Shown here: positions 47,772 to 60,404 of the stretch, in pieces
How the letters are laid out: every line of letters begins with the position of its first letter
Numbering within the stretch: the stretch's first letter is position 1
Source: Zygnema circumcarinatum
Lineage: Eukaryota; Streptophyta; Zygnematophyceae; Zygnematales; Zygnemataceae
Length of the DNA stretch: 64,000 bases
Direction: 5' to 3'
NCBI GenBank assembly: GCA_037447605.1
Contig: CM074806.1
Span: 4,709,287-4,773,286, forward strand
The notes under the pieces: model-generated
Database searches by the model: none
What the model saw: only the letters and a program-made list of their open reading frames with translations
What the model was told of the DNA's origin: nothing
Made by a program: the position numbers and the translations under genes

Positions 47772-50700
47772 ATGGCGGGGGGGAGGACTCAGAAGAACAA
47801 GGAGCACAAGACGCGCTTTTCGTCCAAGAGTCAGCGGACAAAACACAAGATTGAGAGAGGTAAGAGCCGCAGAAGCACTGCCTTTTGCTCTCTCCGTAGT
47901 CGCCTCTTATCAATTCTAATCGTAATGCTGAGCTGAAGTCTAATTCAACCCCTTGAGTTAGCTCTGACTCCAATTCCAGCCTTGATATTAATTCGAATTC
48001 GAACATTTTATCTTTAGCCTGATCAAAATCTGCATCTTGCTTTATTTTTTACTTAGTCTGCTTCCAGTAGATGTGTTCCATTGTTCACTTTGTTTAAATT
48101 CGTCAAACGGTGGGATACAAGTGCATGCATGCAAGGAACAAGCTTGCTATCCCCATCACCAACGCCATTGGGGCAAGGTCGTCCTATTCACTAGTGATGA
48201 GATTGAAACGTTTCTATTTGTGCTACCTTGCACTCAAAGGGACATTCGAATCGCCGCAGAAGGAAGGTTAATTAGATGAATTAGTCACTACTCCGGACAC
48301 TGTGAAAGGCTGGTTAACCACGACGTAGGTCAAACAAGCGTAGAATGAAGGCAGCTAGAAGTCGTGGTGAATGTCAGTCCAGTGAAGGTGTGGCAGAGCA
48401 ACAAAGGGGTGGGCGTGTCAAGCCCATTAAAGCATTTTTTGAAGTACGTTGTGGAATTTTTGGCTTAAATGCTCTCTTCTTACACGTTAATTGCACTTCT
48501 TGAGAGCAGAACAAGCTGGAGGACCTCTTAAAGGAAAGCAAGGCGGGCATATAGAGAAGTCGAAAGAGAAACGACTTCTCCGCAGTAAGCAGGTGAGTTA
48601 AGGGGTGGTTTTAAAGAGTCTGGCAGGCATAGTGGGAAAACTGGGAATTGTTGTTTGGTCTAGGGAATATCTTTTACTCCATGCACACCTGTCGGATGCT
48701 TATCCCTCTTCAGGTGGCCCCTACATTGTTCTTCATAATGTTCCTCTTGTCCCCATAAAATGTTCAGGTGAGGGACAACAAACGCGCGGAAGTTCTCGCA
48801 GAAAAGCGATCGTCGGGGGGGCCTTCAGCTCCGCCTCGCATTCTGGTAGGTCCTAGGCGGAGATGAAACGCTTCAATAAGGGAAATATCTATAGCAAAAT
48901 CACCGCAAGCTTCTTAGAATATCGAATGGTCACTCCTCTCACTTGTATTTGAATACTTCTCGTCAGAAGGAAATATTTTGCATTGCAAAGAAAGTAGTTC
49001 GTGCTTCTCCCATCTGGCAAAGTAATCATTCCGGATTCTTTTTGCTGGGAAATTTACGTGGCAGGTCCTTATCGGTCTCTCCTCCCAAGTGAACCTCCCC
49101 CATTTGAAAGCAACACTTCTTGCGGCATGCCAGTCGTTAGATTCTGACAGAGAAACTGTTGACAGAACCGGAACGGAAGACATATCAATGGTAGAAGCAG
49201 AGGGGGGTGCTGACAAGAAGGACAGCACAGCTGCTGCAGAAGAAGGTCCATTTGGGTGCACGACTGTGACTGTGCCTCGCTATAAGATGAGACTGACGGT
49301 AAGACTCTCAGCAAATCTTATGTTAATGTTCAATGAGTGTGCTTTTCCATTTGTTTTGGCCTTGTCTTCCAAACCTATTCCAAAAATGTCCCAATTTCTT
49401 GCTTGCAGGTCTTTAGTGTGGACCGCGAAGACCTCCTCTCCTGCTTGGAAGCAATCAAGGTGCGTCACTCTGCCTGCATTCCCTCCCTCCTTGTCATTTC
49501 ACCCTCCTCTTCCGACCTACAAACCCTAGAGAGTCCCCTCTTTCTGAGTGGACCTATCCCCTGTGAGGTGTGCAGCTAGCAGATGTTATTGCCTTTGCCG
49601 TACCGGCTGTTCTATCTCCTTCTGAGGGCTCCCCGGGAGCACATATCGACAAAGCCGGAAGTTTGATTCTCTCAATAGCGCGAGCACAGGGGCTGCCCTC
49701 TGTAGTGGGAATGGTCCAAGGACTGAAAGATGTCCCTCCAAAGCGTGAAGCAGATACAAAAAAGTCAGCTATTGGGGCTCTGACTGCACAGTTTCCGAGC
49801 GACTTTAAAGTCTTTCTGGGTGATTCTGTTGAAGATTGCCAGCAGGTGGGGGCATCTCCCTGGTTACCTCTCCCTTTCTTTACTCGTTCTACTTATTGCT
49901 TTTACGGTATGTCGATTGTTGGGTTTGCAAACCCTTAGAATTGTTTTACTTTGGGTTGGAAAACTGCAGTGTCTACGCCACCTGTCAGAGCACCGACTTT
50001 CACCCCCAACATGGCGCTCACGGAGGCCATACGTTGCAGCACACCAGGTTTAAAGTTTTTTCATACAAGTTTGTATTCATGTTTATGTACTTATGTTGAA
50101 ATATCTGTCTCCGCTCTATTTTTTGAACGTATTCATTGTGAACCGTTCTTCTGTATACTTTTTTTGGAGTTTTGATGATGCAGGTTGACTTTATCGAGAA
50201 GTCATCGGAGGAGGCGAGTGGGACACTTCGCGTGAGCGGGTATCTGAGAGGGAGGGGCATCTCTGTCAATCAGTTGGTAAAATTTCCATGCTTCATCTAT
50301 GCATGTGATGCATCCCCTCCCCAAAGTGATCTTAACTGATGTTGGGAGAGGAATTCCCCTCCATGTAGATGTCGACTTCTTTACTTTGTCTACTTCCCTT
50401 GAAATCATTTTCATTCTCTCCCCCTTGGCATCATTTCATAGGTCCACGTGGCAGGCCTGGGAGACTTCCAGCTGGGTCAAATTGACGGACCGGATGATCC
50501 ATGTCCTCTTCGCATTCGACAGCGACGGAACGGAGACGCAAACATGGAAGAGGTTGAAGATAGAGCAGTTGTGCTGGTGACTGCGAATCCTTCCTCACAA
50601 GAGCCCCTTGTGAGGGAAAATGCACCGGACCCCTTAGCAGGAGAGCAGGTATTGGATCGAACCATTCTAAATTCAAAACTCAAAACTTCAGTCCCTTCAA

Positions 50701-53700
50701 ATTTCTGAAGTTTGTAAAGTCTGAAACACCAAGGAGTTGGAAAGCTCTAAGATTTTGTGGGTGGCGAGTTTTTGGACAGACATGGCCAACTGAAGAAGAG
50801 ATGAAGGCGGCCGGAGGAAAGAGGCGTGTGGGAAAGATGGTTCCCAAAGGAACTTCTGCTTATCAGGCAAGCTTATTGTTGCACGTGATATGCTGTAGAG
50901 AGGAAGGGAGGGAGGGAGGGAGGGAAGGGAGGGAGGGAGGGAGGGAGGGAAGGGAGGGAGGGAGGGAGGGGCGAAGAGAGAGGGAAGGGAGGCAGGTCGA
51001 AAAGAGATCTTTTCTAACTTCGCGAAGTCTGCTAGAAAGAAAATGATTGGTTTTTTTCCTTGTGTACGCAGTCGGCGTGGTACATCGGAGATGAGGGTGA
51101 TGAGGGAGAGGACGACGAAGGGAAGGAGGAGGAGGAGGAGGAGGAGGCCATGGCTACCGGAGATGATAGGGGCCTTGTTGGTAATGCTGGAGGAGAGAAG
51201 GAAGGCGAAGGGGAGGAGGGGAATGGAGCGGAGTTTTCAGATGAAGAGTGGGAGGAGGTGGATGAGAAGGGGAGAGGGGGAATGGCTTCAAGAGGGACTT
51301 CGGTGTGGGGGGACGATCATGTTGATGCAATGGAGGTGAGTGTTGTTTAACCTTTACCACCCCATGAACCTAAAAAGCATTTATCACAAGTGGTAAAGTG
51401 GATCCTGTTGCCAAAAAAGGAAAAACGGAAGATGTCTTCATGGTCTTGTGTTGCGGCATTCGAATAAGTTTATGATTCGCGAGAAAGCTTATCTTCGAAC
51501 CTCCTTTCATCTTTCCATTTTGACTAGACGAGTCTTGACTTGGCTTGGCTTGACTTGAATACTAAGTATCTATGCTGACGTGGCCTGCATGCACAGGAGG
51601 ATGATGCCATGACGGAGGCACAGAGAGAGGCGGATCGGCAGCGATTAAAGGCGGCGCATCAGGTAGACCAAGGTTGTATTGCCACCTTTTACTCACTTCC
51701 TGCTCTCTCTCTCTCTCTCTCTCTCTCCCTCTCTCTCTCTCTCTCGTCTTTTCTCGTGTCTCTTCTCCGGCCTCTGCAACCTCAGAGACTTGCTCTACTA
51801 CTTTTAAGCAGGAACTCTAATGGTTTCGCTTGTCTAAGATTATCCTCTATCACTTCTCTCTCCTTTTCACAACGATGACTCCACAGAATTTCCGGACGAA
51901 GTCGACACTCCCACGGATATGCCGGCAAGGCAACGCTTTGCAAAGTACCGTGGACTCAAGTCGTTTCGGAGCTCTCCATGGGATCCATATGTGTGTCTCT
52001 CCCTCCTGTCTGTCTCCCTCCCTTTCTCTCTCTACCGCCCTCTCCCTCATGTTTCTCTCTCGTCGTTGTAACTGTCTGCTTCTATCCATACTCTCCTCTC
52101 TTTCTCCATCTACTCACTAATGTTCCTGCTCAACTCTTTGCTCCGTTCTTCCGTCCCCTTCTTGCTTCTCTCTCTCTCTCTCGCTTTTCACTTCTCCCTC
52201 TCTTTCCCCCCTCGTTGTTTCTTCCTCCCCCCTCTCATTTCCTCACTTCGGTTTCCTTGGTTTGGTTTGGTTTGGTTTTCCTCACTTTGGTTTCCTTGAT
52301 TTCCTTGGGCGGCTTGATAAACTGCAGGAGTCGCTTCCTTTGGAATATTCTAGAATCTTTTCTTTTGAAAATTTTAAGCGGACCCAGAAGCACGCATTGG
52401 CTCGGGCAGCAGAGGTCGACAAAGGTATCGCCGCCGAAGGAAATGTTTCTGTCGGAAATTTTGTCCGCCTTCACATCATTCGAGTCCCGCGGGAGTCTGC
52501 GGGTTAGTGAGAATCTCCCTCACCACCTTCAAACCCTTCTACATGTTTGCAGAAAAAGGAAGGGGGCAGAGAAAAGTAGTGAGAGCAATGTGTGTTGGGT
52601 TGTTTTTTATTCAAATTGCTTGCTTGGAAGTGTTCTGAAGGCCTATGTTGTGTTTTTTCTTTCTTACTTTCTTTATTTCTGCAGAAAAGATCATTAACTC
52701 ATTCCAAAAGCTCCCTCTAGTTGTATCCGGCCTTCTGCAACATGAAGCCAAAATGTCAGTTCTGCATTTTGCGGTGAGAAAGGCCGAGGGTTACAAGGAG
52801 CCCATCAAGTCCAAGGAGCCTCTCATGCTTCACTATGGATTTCGGAGATATTCTGCGCGGTAAGAAATGCTTACTGCTAACTTACAGAAGTTAAGAACAG
52901 TGAAACCTATTCCAAACCCTAAAAACTCGTCATTTCTCGTTGATCCTTCGCTTCACACTTATCGAAGTTTGCGACTTTTTTAACTCAAGACTCCGCTTCC
53001 TTCCTAAGTCTAGATAGAACAAACACATGATGAAACCTGCTCACCTAAAGCTTGCCGACTTTTTCCTTTCTGTCTTTTTTCTTTTTTTTTTTTTCTTTCT
53101 TTCTTTTTCTGGGGGTGAACGGATCCAGTCCTATTTTCTCCACCGACGATCTCAATGCAGATAAGCACAAGTTTGAGCGTTTTCTGCATCCGGGAAGGTT
53201 TTGCATTGCTTCTGTTTTTGCCCCCGTGGCGTACCCCTCTCTCCCTCTGCTCGCCTTCAAGGAGGATGCAGAAGGGCAAGTACAGCTGGCAGCATCTGGT
53301 TCGCTGCGAGAAACCAATCCAGATCGCGTTATTCTTAAAAAAATCGTCCTCTCAGGGTATCAGATTTCTCCCCACATCTCCCTTTCTTCTCCCCTCGCCC
53401 CACATAGCTCAACCCTACCTTTTTTCAGATTTTATGCATTGTGATAGTCGTATTACATCTACATTAAGCGTCTTAGAGGGGTGTAATTTATTGGGGGTTT
53501 TTTTTTTTTTTTTGAGAAAGTGTTCTAAACAGTTTCTGCTTTCTCGTCTTTTTTTTTTTTTTTTTTCTGTTTCTAAAAAAAAAAAAAGTATTGGCATTTG
53601 TGCATGTAAAACTTGGGGCTGATGAGAGGCCAACCTTCTATGGCAGGTAGAAAGAATAGGGGAGGAAACCGTGAACCTATGTGAACCGATTTTCCGGAAA

Positions 53701-54482
53701 GTGTTTATTCGAAGGAAATTGCTGTGTATTCATTCTTGGTTGAGGAGGGAGTTGTGCAGGTATCCTTTGAGCGTGTCAAAGCGGAAGGCGGTTGTGAAAT
53801 ATTTATTTCATAATGCGGACGATGTTCGTTGGTTCAAGGTCACTCATCTCACTTTTCTCCCTCCTTCCTCCTTCTGTCATACTGCTCTCATTTACTTCCT
53901 CGTCCCCTCATTTCATCTTCCCTCCCTCCCTTCCCTCTCTCTCTCTCTCTCTCTCACTCTCTCTCTCTCCCTCCAATCTCTTCTTTTTCACATCTTTCCT
54001 GTCTTCACCTCACTGCTTCTCTTTCCAGCCAAAATTGCATTGTTTCTTTTCTTTTATTTTTTTTAAGAGTGGAAGGAATGATCAGAGTTAATGGTTGACC
54101 TCTTTTTTTGTGTTTGGGGAGTGCAGCCGGTGGAGCTTTACACAAAGTATGGGAGACGGGGTCGGATTCGTGAGCCAGTGGGGGAGAAAGGTATATATAA
54201 CGAGACTCTAGTTTTTTGTGCTTTGGGGTCAAAGCAAAGCAGACGAAGAGCCTGAAATGGCTACTGATGTGACGTCAGTCACAGTTTCAGACTTTGTGAA
54301 TGACTAGTTCGGTCGGTTTGACTTCCCTGCTTTTTGCGGAGTCACGGTCGGTGACATAATCCGGTGGTTGGGTGACCTTTTCAGGTAACATGAAGTGCAT
54401 ATTTGACGGAGTTCTGCAGCAGAGGGATGCCGTCTGCCTCAACCTCTACAAGCGCGTCTATCCCAAGTGGCCCCAGCCATGA
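47772..54482 (+). CDS. TSR1: Pre-rRNA processing protein TSR1 (40S biogenesis)
   Basis: A GTPase-like, catalytically inactive factor that blocks premature subunit joining of pre-40S particles in yeast; nucleolar and cytoplasmic. Nineteen exons: 47772-47859, 48510-48592, 48768-48845, 49065-49298, 49409-49459, 49576-49845, 49970-50047, 50184-50276, 50442-50648, 50780-50866, 51072-51335, 51597-51672, 51887-51990, 52328-52502, 52685-52859, 53129-53356, 53760-53838, 54127-54190, 54385-54482. They join in frame to 843 residues. Hallmarks: N-terminal [14 protein letters not shown], then [89 protein letters not shown] and a YPKWP end. A Glu/Asp-rich stretch (51100-51150) is typical. The exon ending 50866 uses a GC donor (CAG then GCAAGC). 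Confidence 0.95.
50900..50990 (+). repeat. GGGA tetranucleotide array (TSR1 intron)
   Basis: About 20 GGGA units in the intron that begins with a GC donor at 50867. This purine-rich sense strand is unusual in this window, where most intronic microsatellites are CT-rich on the sense strand. A G-quadruplex in the transcript is possible. Confidence 0.85.
51702..51745 (+). repeat. (CT)n microsatellite (TSR1 intron)
   Basis: A CT dinucleotide run with one CCCT interruption lies in the intron 51673-51886. Another CT run at about 53935-53972 lies in the intron 53839-54126 of the same gene. Confidence 0.9.
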
Positions 54483-56017
54483 AGTGTGAGGGAAAGAGGG
54501 AGAGATGGTGGGGGGGAGAGAGAGAGAGAGAGAAGAGAGAGAAATAGGGAGAGTGAAAGGGAATATTTTTCTACAGTGTAAGGAGGTGGTTTAATCAGAT
54601 GGATTGGAGGGGATCTGAGCTGTAGGTGGTTCTTTCAAAGAAAGGCCTGTTGGAAGGGAACAATGGTTGTAAAAAAGAAAAATTGAAAAATTGGAAGAAG
54701 TCCGACCTGAAAACATGAAGGGAGAAAGGTGGAGTGGTGAGAATGTAGAGGGGTGTTGTCTGAACATCCGTGCGAGTGTTTGGTTTCACACTGGAAACAG
54801 TTCTGAAATGAAAGCAAAATTTTCTGTGAACTGTTTGCCGATACGAAGCCCCAAATGCGCACCTGCTGCAACTTGTGAAGGTGTGCAAGACTTCAAAAGC
54901 TGTTGCTGGCTTCTCAGCATGAGCTGGCCGCACTGTTAGTGTCAGGACACGTCATGGGGTGGACATGTTACCGTGTGAAACATGGCAATGTAGTGAGCTC
55001 GATAGTCTGCTTGAGAATAGCAAGAACACCAACAGACGGAGGGATGGGGAGGGGAAAGAGGAGGAGAGGGGAGAGTCGAACAAGGAGTACAAAAACAGAG
55101 GAAGAAAGGAAAGGAGGAAACGAAAAGCTGGGGGAGGGAGGAAGGGGGTGGAGGGATGGAGGGAGGGAGGGAAGGTAGAGTGGATTGGGGGGGGGGAGGG
55201 ATGATCACCATCACCACCATTAGCATTACCGTCACTGTCATCTCATCACCATCATTCAATATCCATTCATCATCATCGTTTGTTCATCGCCATCACCATC
55301 ATGGCCATGCCACCAATCCTCCAACCAAAAAAGCCGAAGTACAAAAAAGAACCTCTTTACTGAGAGAGCGTTGCCGCCCTTCAGCCGAAATGAACAAAAT
55401 CCCGCGAGCGAACAGACATCCTGCCGCTACTTTGGACTCACAAAACTGCCGCCAGAACATTTCTCCCCAATGATCTGGAGGAGAAAAAAAAAAAAAAAAC
55501 TATCCTGCAAGTCCTGCCCCGCTATGCACATCTCTGGAAAAAGACCCGCCGACATCCACAGGGCCAGAGCCTATCTTGTAAAACTCGATCAAAAATGATG
55601 TGGCTGACTTGCAAGTCACCATTCCAATATACGCTACCGACTAGCTTAACAGCAGATTTGCTGTTAGCCAGATGACCTCATCATTGAGTATGCTGATGCA
55701 GGCCCTACCTCGCTTCATTCACTTACAAAAACTTCTCCCTACCCTAATCTATTCCCCTTTTTGGCTAAGGAACATGTATGTGTCCCATGCTGTAGACCTA
55801 CTACTTCACTGCAAGACAAAAAATCAAAGAAAGTCGCAGGTCCCTTTTCTACATTCGGAAGGCATATCACACACATTGACAGAGAGATGTACAGCGGCCC
55901 ATCGGCGAAGCAGCCTGTGCCGGAATTGAACGTCAAGACAGTTCTCGTCCCAAAAATTCACTGCAGAAGGGAACGAGCAGAAAACCACAGACGGAGGAAG
56001 CTCTGCTTTCTTCTACA
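54483..56017. other. Intergenic between convergent TSR1 and DUF506 genes
   Basis: No gene is supported. The region is purine-rich at 54480-54560 and 55030-55200, with an ATC/CAT-rich microsatellite at about 55200-55310 and an A run at 55483-55498. Open frames here are compositional. Confidence 0.5.
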
Positions 56018-58090
56018 TTACGATGCGGAGGCCATGGCCAGCCGCAACTGCGTCTGCTCGTCCGCCACCTTCTTCGGCTGCCGGGACAGGCCTGCTTCCT
56101 TCAGGACCATAGCCAGCCCCGCCTTCACTTGCCCAGCTCGACTGGTCCTCGGCTTCACTGACGGTGGCTGCCACTCCGAATTCATCACTCTCGCCTCCCG
56201 AACAGATGCTCTTTCAGGGGCGCCGCCCCTCACCTCCAGAGCAGCCGCCTGTCCAGGCAATCCTTGGTTGATAGCTGCAGAGGCTTTCGGTGACCCTCTT
56301 CCCATTGCTTCTACATACCCTTGCCCTCTGGCCACACTGTTGATGTTCTCCGCTACAGAGAACACCTTCCCCAGGTAGATTACAGCATCTACTTTCTCTT
56401 CCAGCTCAAGCTCCAAGACGATGGGTTCAGCTTCCTCATTGCAAGCTGCAGTGCTTCCTGTCGTTGCAATTTTTGAGGCAACCGCAGTTTTTGGTGGAAC
56501 ACGTAGCGCTGCTCCTCCAAGAACCGCAGATTGCACTCTGCATTTGTCAGCATGGCCAGAAAGAACCTCATTTGTAGTCCTCTTGTAAGGAGCCAGCCAC
56601 TTAGCTCTCATGTACTCTGCCTTTCTCCATGGTGGCAAGTGCATGCCTCTTCTTTTGAGGGAGCGCTTCGTGGCCTCTGTCATGACATCCACAATCTGCT
56701 GAAGGCGCTCGGCCCGGCCGACAAATACTGCAGGAATTGTCTGGAGAGCCGCATTGTATTGCTGTGTCGGACGTGCTATTTGAAACTGTCCACGGAAGTC
56801 GAGGTCAATGAGGTACCTCTCTTTCCCTGTTGACGAAATTGTGACGTCCAAATATTCGTAATCACCTGCAAGAATCAAGGCCACGTTAGAGCCTTGCCAC
56901 TTCGTCACAATTTTCTGAAAAGGGAAAGGAAAAATGTAAGGAGTTGGAACAGAATCCAAACGAACCATTCAGGCTTTTGACTGCAATAAGTCTCCAAGAC
57001 TCACCTCCAGGGAACCCTCTCGAATGATCCCAGCGCGACTTGCAGATGGCAGCATTGTGTCCTAGAGCCCTCAGGCGAGTCATCACAGCGCGTCGCAGGC
57101 ACGCCCTGGAGCAGTCTCCGAGCTCCGCGTTGCATACAGTGTCCACATCATCCCAAGCTTCCTTGACAGTGGCTACTACATCTGACAAAAGCTTCCTCTC
57201 TGTTCCACTTGCGCAGCGCACAAGACCCTGCATGTTGAAACAGCCCCATATGAGCAGAATTCGAAGCAATTCGCTCAGACACGCCTTCACTACTTACTGC
57301 CAAACATGTAGATATTGATCATCAATCCTAAAACGTACTAAACCTCTCACTGGGAATGACCGATCAAGCGATTGTCTCAGGAGGTTCCCTATGTACGAGT
57401 GCTTGCCCACCTGTAGGATTTTCGGAAGCTCTCCAATGTTGCAATCCTCCTCTTCAGCATCACTTCCACAGCAACCGTAGCCGTTGCAAGCGCCGTTTTC
57501 GCAGTTGCAACGAGCGCGGCCACAACGATTCAGCTCTTCTTCATCCTCCATGAATTCATTCACCATTGCAGCCAAGCAGACAGAGTTCGGCTCATGTTCA
57601 CTTCCGGAACTGCATCATACAAGACACGATATCAACAACCGCATCAGTATTATCCCTTTCAGCATTCTGCAAGACGGAATATCGCTCACCCTGCTCTGCA
57701 TTTTCATTGCTCCAAGCAAAGAGGAGTGTAACCAAATAGAGAATAATACCTGCTGCTGCCATTGCTGCCAACTGGTGGTTGATGGCCACCAAACAGACGG
57801 CTGTCGCAAATTTTTGCTTTCACAGATTCCGCGATTGGGTCTGACACCTGCTTGGCTCGATGCTGGCTCGGGAATGAGGAACCCCCTGCAGCTGCGGCTG
57901 GAGCAGGCTTGTCAGCGGCCTCGTGAACTTCTTCTAAAGGAAGAGGGAGAACCTTCGCCCCCATGGATCGCAGCCGAGACACAGAAACCCTCTCTGCAGG
58001 GGCTTTCTCCACCTTCCTTCCGCCTGCAGGCGCCTTCACCTTCTCCACCTTCAATCCCGAGACGGGTCGGAATACGAAGAGGCCCGGCAT
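56018..58090 (-). CDS. DUF506 protein (plant PDDEXK-like family)
   Basis: Minus-strand exons 58090-57750, 57609-57411, 57227-57005 and 56865-56018 join in frame to 536 residues. The family has a predicted PD-(D/E)XK nuclease fold but no established activity. Family signatures: VCLAAMVNEFMEDEE, ILQGLVRCASGTERKLLSDV, RALGHNAAICKSRWDHSRGFPGGDYEYLDVTI, ERYLIDLDFRGQFQIARPT, LQTIPAVFVGRAERLQQIVDVMTEATKRSLKRRGMHLPPWRKAEYMRAKWLAPY. A Cys-rich insert (CGRARCNCENGACNGYGCCGSDAEEEDC) sits between the first two conserved blocks. The first exon adds about 110 Lys/Ala/Pro-rich residues and the last exon a 170-residue tail, making this longer than most land-plant members. The frame is open for a few codons upstream of the chosen ATG, so a 5' exon is possible. 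Confidence 0.85.
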
Positions 58091-59545
58091 GGTTTTCCTA
58101 CGTTTCCACTTCTTCAACTTCCTTCTTCGCCAGCAGCAGCGCTATCTCTCCGACTATCTGCGAATCCTTCCTCACTTGCAACTCCTCGCGCTCTATCCTC
58201 ACCCTATTTCTACCTCTCACACCCTCTTATCTTGCTCTGCGTCGTCACTTGCAAGACCCCTGCAGCATATCCTCCCTCTGAGGGACCTCCCTGCTCGCTC
58301 CTGAAAGATGCCCTCTCTCTCAAGCCCCGCCAGACAATTCCAATAGCTGCCCGCTCGCTTTAATCACTGCCGCCCTTTGGCCCAGCCCCTTCCTTAACCT
58401 TGCAGCACCCATGGCCGCCCCGCCCCCTTATGTGGCCAGCAGGGCCCCGCCCGGCATCCGCATCTGCCGATCCCCCGCGCCGGCATCGCCGCGCCGCGCG
58501 GTTTCCAAACACACGTGGCGCCGCCGCGCGCTTCGACCAAGACCCCGCGGCGGACCGCGCGGTTTTCTTAACCGCGAGGTCACGCGCAGCGGCCAGGTGC
58601 AGTGCACCGCGGGCGGGAGGGGAGCCAGGGGGGATGCACCGGGGAGTGCGCGCGCATGCGCTGCATGGGGGGCATGGCTCCATGGCATGGCGGGATGAGC
58701 CATGATGGCGTGTGCCATCTCATGCCGCGCGTGTGCTGACGGGGCAGGCCACGTGGGACGGGCGTTTCGGCGTGCCGCCCAGTGGGAGATATTGGCGGAG
58801 CGGCCCGCGAGACCGGGCAGGTGAATTTGAAATTCTTCGGGTTCAGGGTCCCGGCACGCGAGCGCGTGGGCGTGGCGTAATCTGGGCTGTCGATCTTGCG
58901 CGTGCTCCAATCGGACGGTTGGCAGCGACACGTTTCCGCGGTCGCGGGACGGCGGCCGGCAAGCGGCACGACGGTTGGCGGGTGGTGACGTGGCGCTGAC
59001 GCGGCGGCATGTGGCCGCCCCAGGGCCGGGGAAGATTTTCGAGGCAATTATTGTTTCGGGCACGCGTCAAAAAGTTTCAGAACGTCGTCGCCACGCAAAG
59101 GAAAACGGTATATTCCGTACATAGTGATTATTCAAAGGGCTGACCGTTTATCCGGGCAAGTAAAAAACGTCGTCTCGGCCAATCAGACGCCTTTCGGAGG
59201 TCCGTAAAGGCGCTGACCGTGCTGCCCGTTTTCTAGGGCATCTTCTCGGAGCGTGCCCTGGAGTCAACCGCCGGAGGGCTAGATGCGAAAATTGTTTTCA
59301 GGTTATTCGTCGCCTTCCCCGTTATCCTCTCACCGTACAACCGAACAAGTTGAGAAATTGAGAAATTGAGAAATGAGTTTATTTAATTTCTCAATTTTCA
59401 GGGGTCCGACTTTGAACACTCGAGGTCGAAACTTTTTGATTTAAGAAAGCGAAACGTTCGAAATAAAAGTTCAGAGACGCAACACGTTCGGTCGCACGTG
59501 TGGATTCCAATTTTTGCCACGCTGGTTTCACGCGATTTGAGGGAT

Positions 59546-59785
59546 TCAGTTAACCCGGACCCCATTTTTGTTTCGTACGACTCTTCTCGCGAGCTGATCA
59601 ACAATTTCTGTACGAACAACCGGGTCTAATGCGCTTTTGCGATCCTCTAAAATCTCATTGTTGGTCAGTGGACCCAAGCTAAGCTCCAATTGAATGCGAA
59701 CGATAATTAATTGTTCAATGTTCAACTGGTTCTCCATAAAAATTGTATTAAGAAGAAAATTTAGGAACTCATTCTCATTTCTCAA
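59546..59785 (-). CDS. Possible small hypothetical ORF
   Basis: An isolated 79-codon ATG-to-stop frame in AT-rich DNA with normal amino-acid usage. It reads like a globular or helical fragment (MENQLNIEQLIIVRIQLELSLG, VVRTEIVDQLARRVV). I do not recognise it. It may be an exon, a decayed transposon piece or chance. It is noted because nothing else explains this stretch. Confidence 0.15.
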   Translation of the reverse strand: MRNENEFLNFLLNTIFMENQLNIEQLIIVRIQLELSLGPLTNNEILEDRKSALDPVVRTEIVDQLARRVVRNKNGVRVN

Positions 59786-60404
59786 AATGAATCGTGTTCA
59801 CAAATATAAGTTATTTTTTTCGAAAAGCTAAAATCTTTAATTTCTTTTATTCTCAACCTGTTCGGTCTTACGGTATCCACTTTACGAACCGCCTTTGTCG
59901 TATTCGCCCTGCCGCGTGGTCGCCCATGCAGCCCACTTTCCAGCGCCGCCTCCTCTCCTCCAATCCGCCGTTGCCACGTCATCCCCAACAACTCCGCCCG
60001 CCCGCCCCCTTCCCCTCCTCCTCCGCCTCGCGCGTGCCACGTGCCGCCTACGGGACCACGGCCTCTGCCGGCGCGGCCAGTTGTCGAGCATGCAGCAAAC
60101 GGCATTTCGCCAACGTCGCTCGAATTTGTCGCTTTCTGTCATCTTTGCATCTTCCTGATCCGCAGCAAATCCGACGTGGCACAGCTCCAAACCTTCCAGA
60201 AACTTGGAATATGCACGCCAAGATGCCCCGCCCTTTCATTGGCCCAAATTTATCCCTTGGACCGCGTCCGGATCTTTCCGGAACCATCCATTGGCGGAAG
60301 GGGCCGCTGCCGTCGGATCATTTCCAACTCAGGATCTGTGGGCGCCACGTGGCAGAGCGCATGGTCAGCTGGCGGCCCGCGGAGCCGCCACCGCGCGGCC
60401 GGCA

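Noticed and set aside
55761-56378. 205-codon plus-strand frame
   Set aside because: Antisense of the last DUF506 exon, whose minus-strand reading matches the family.
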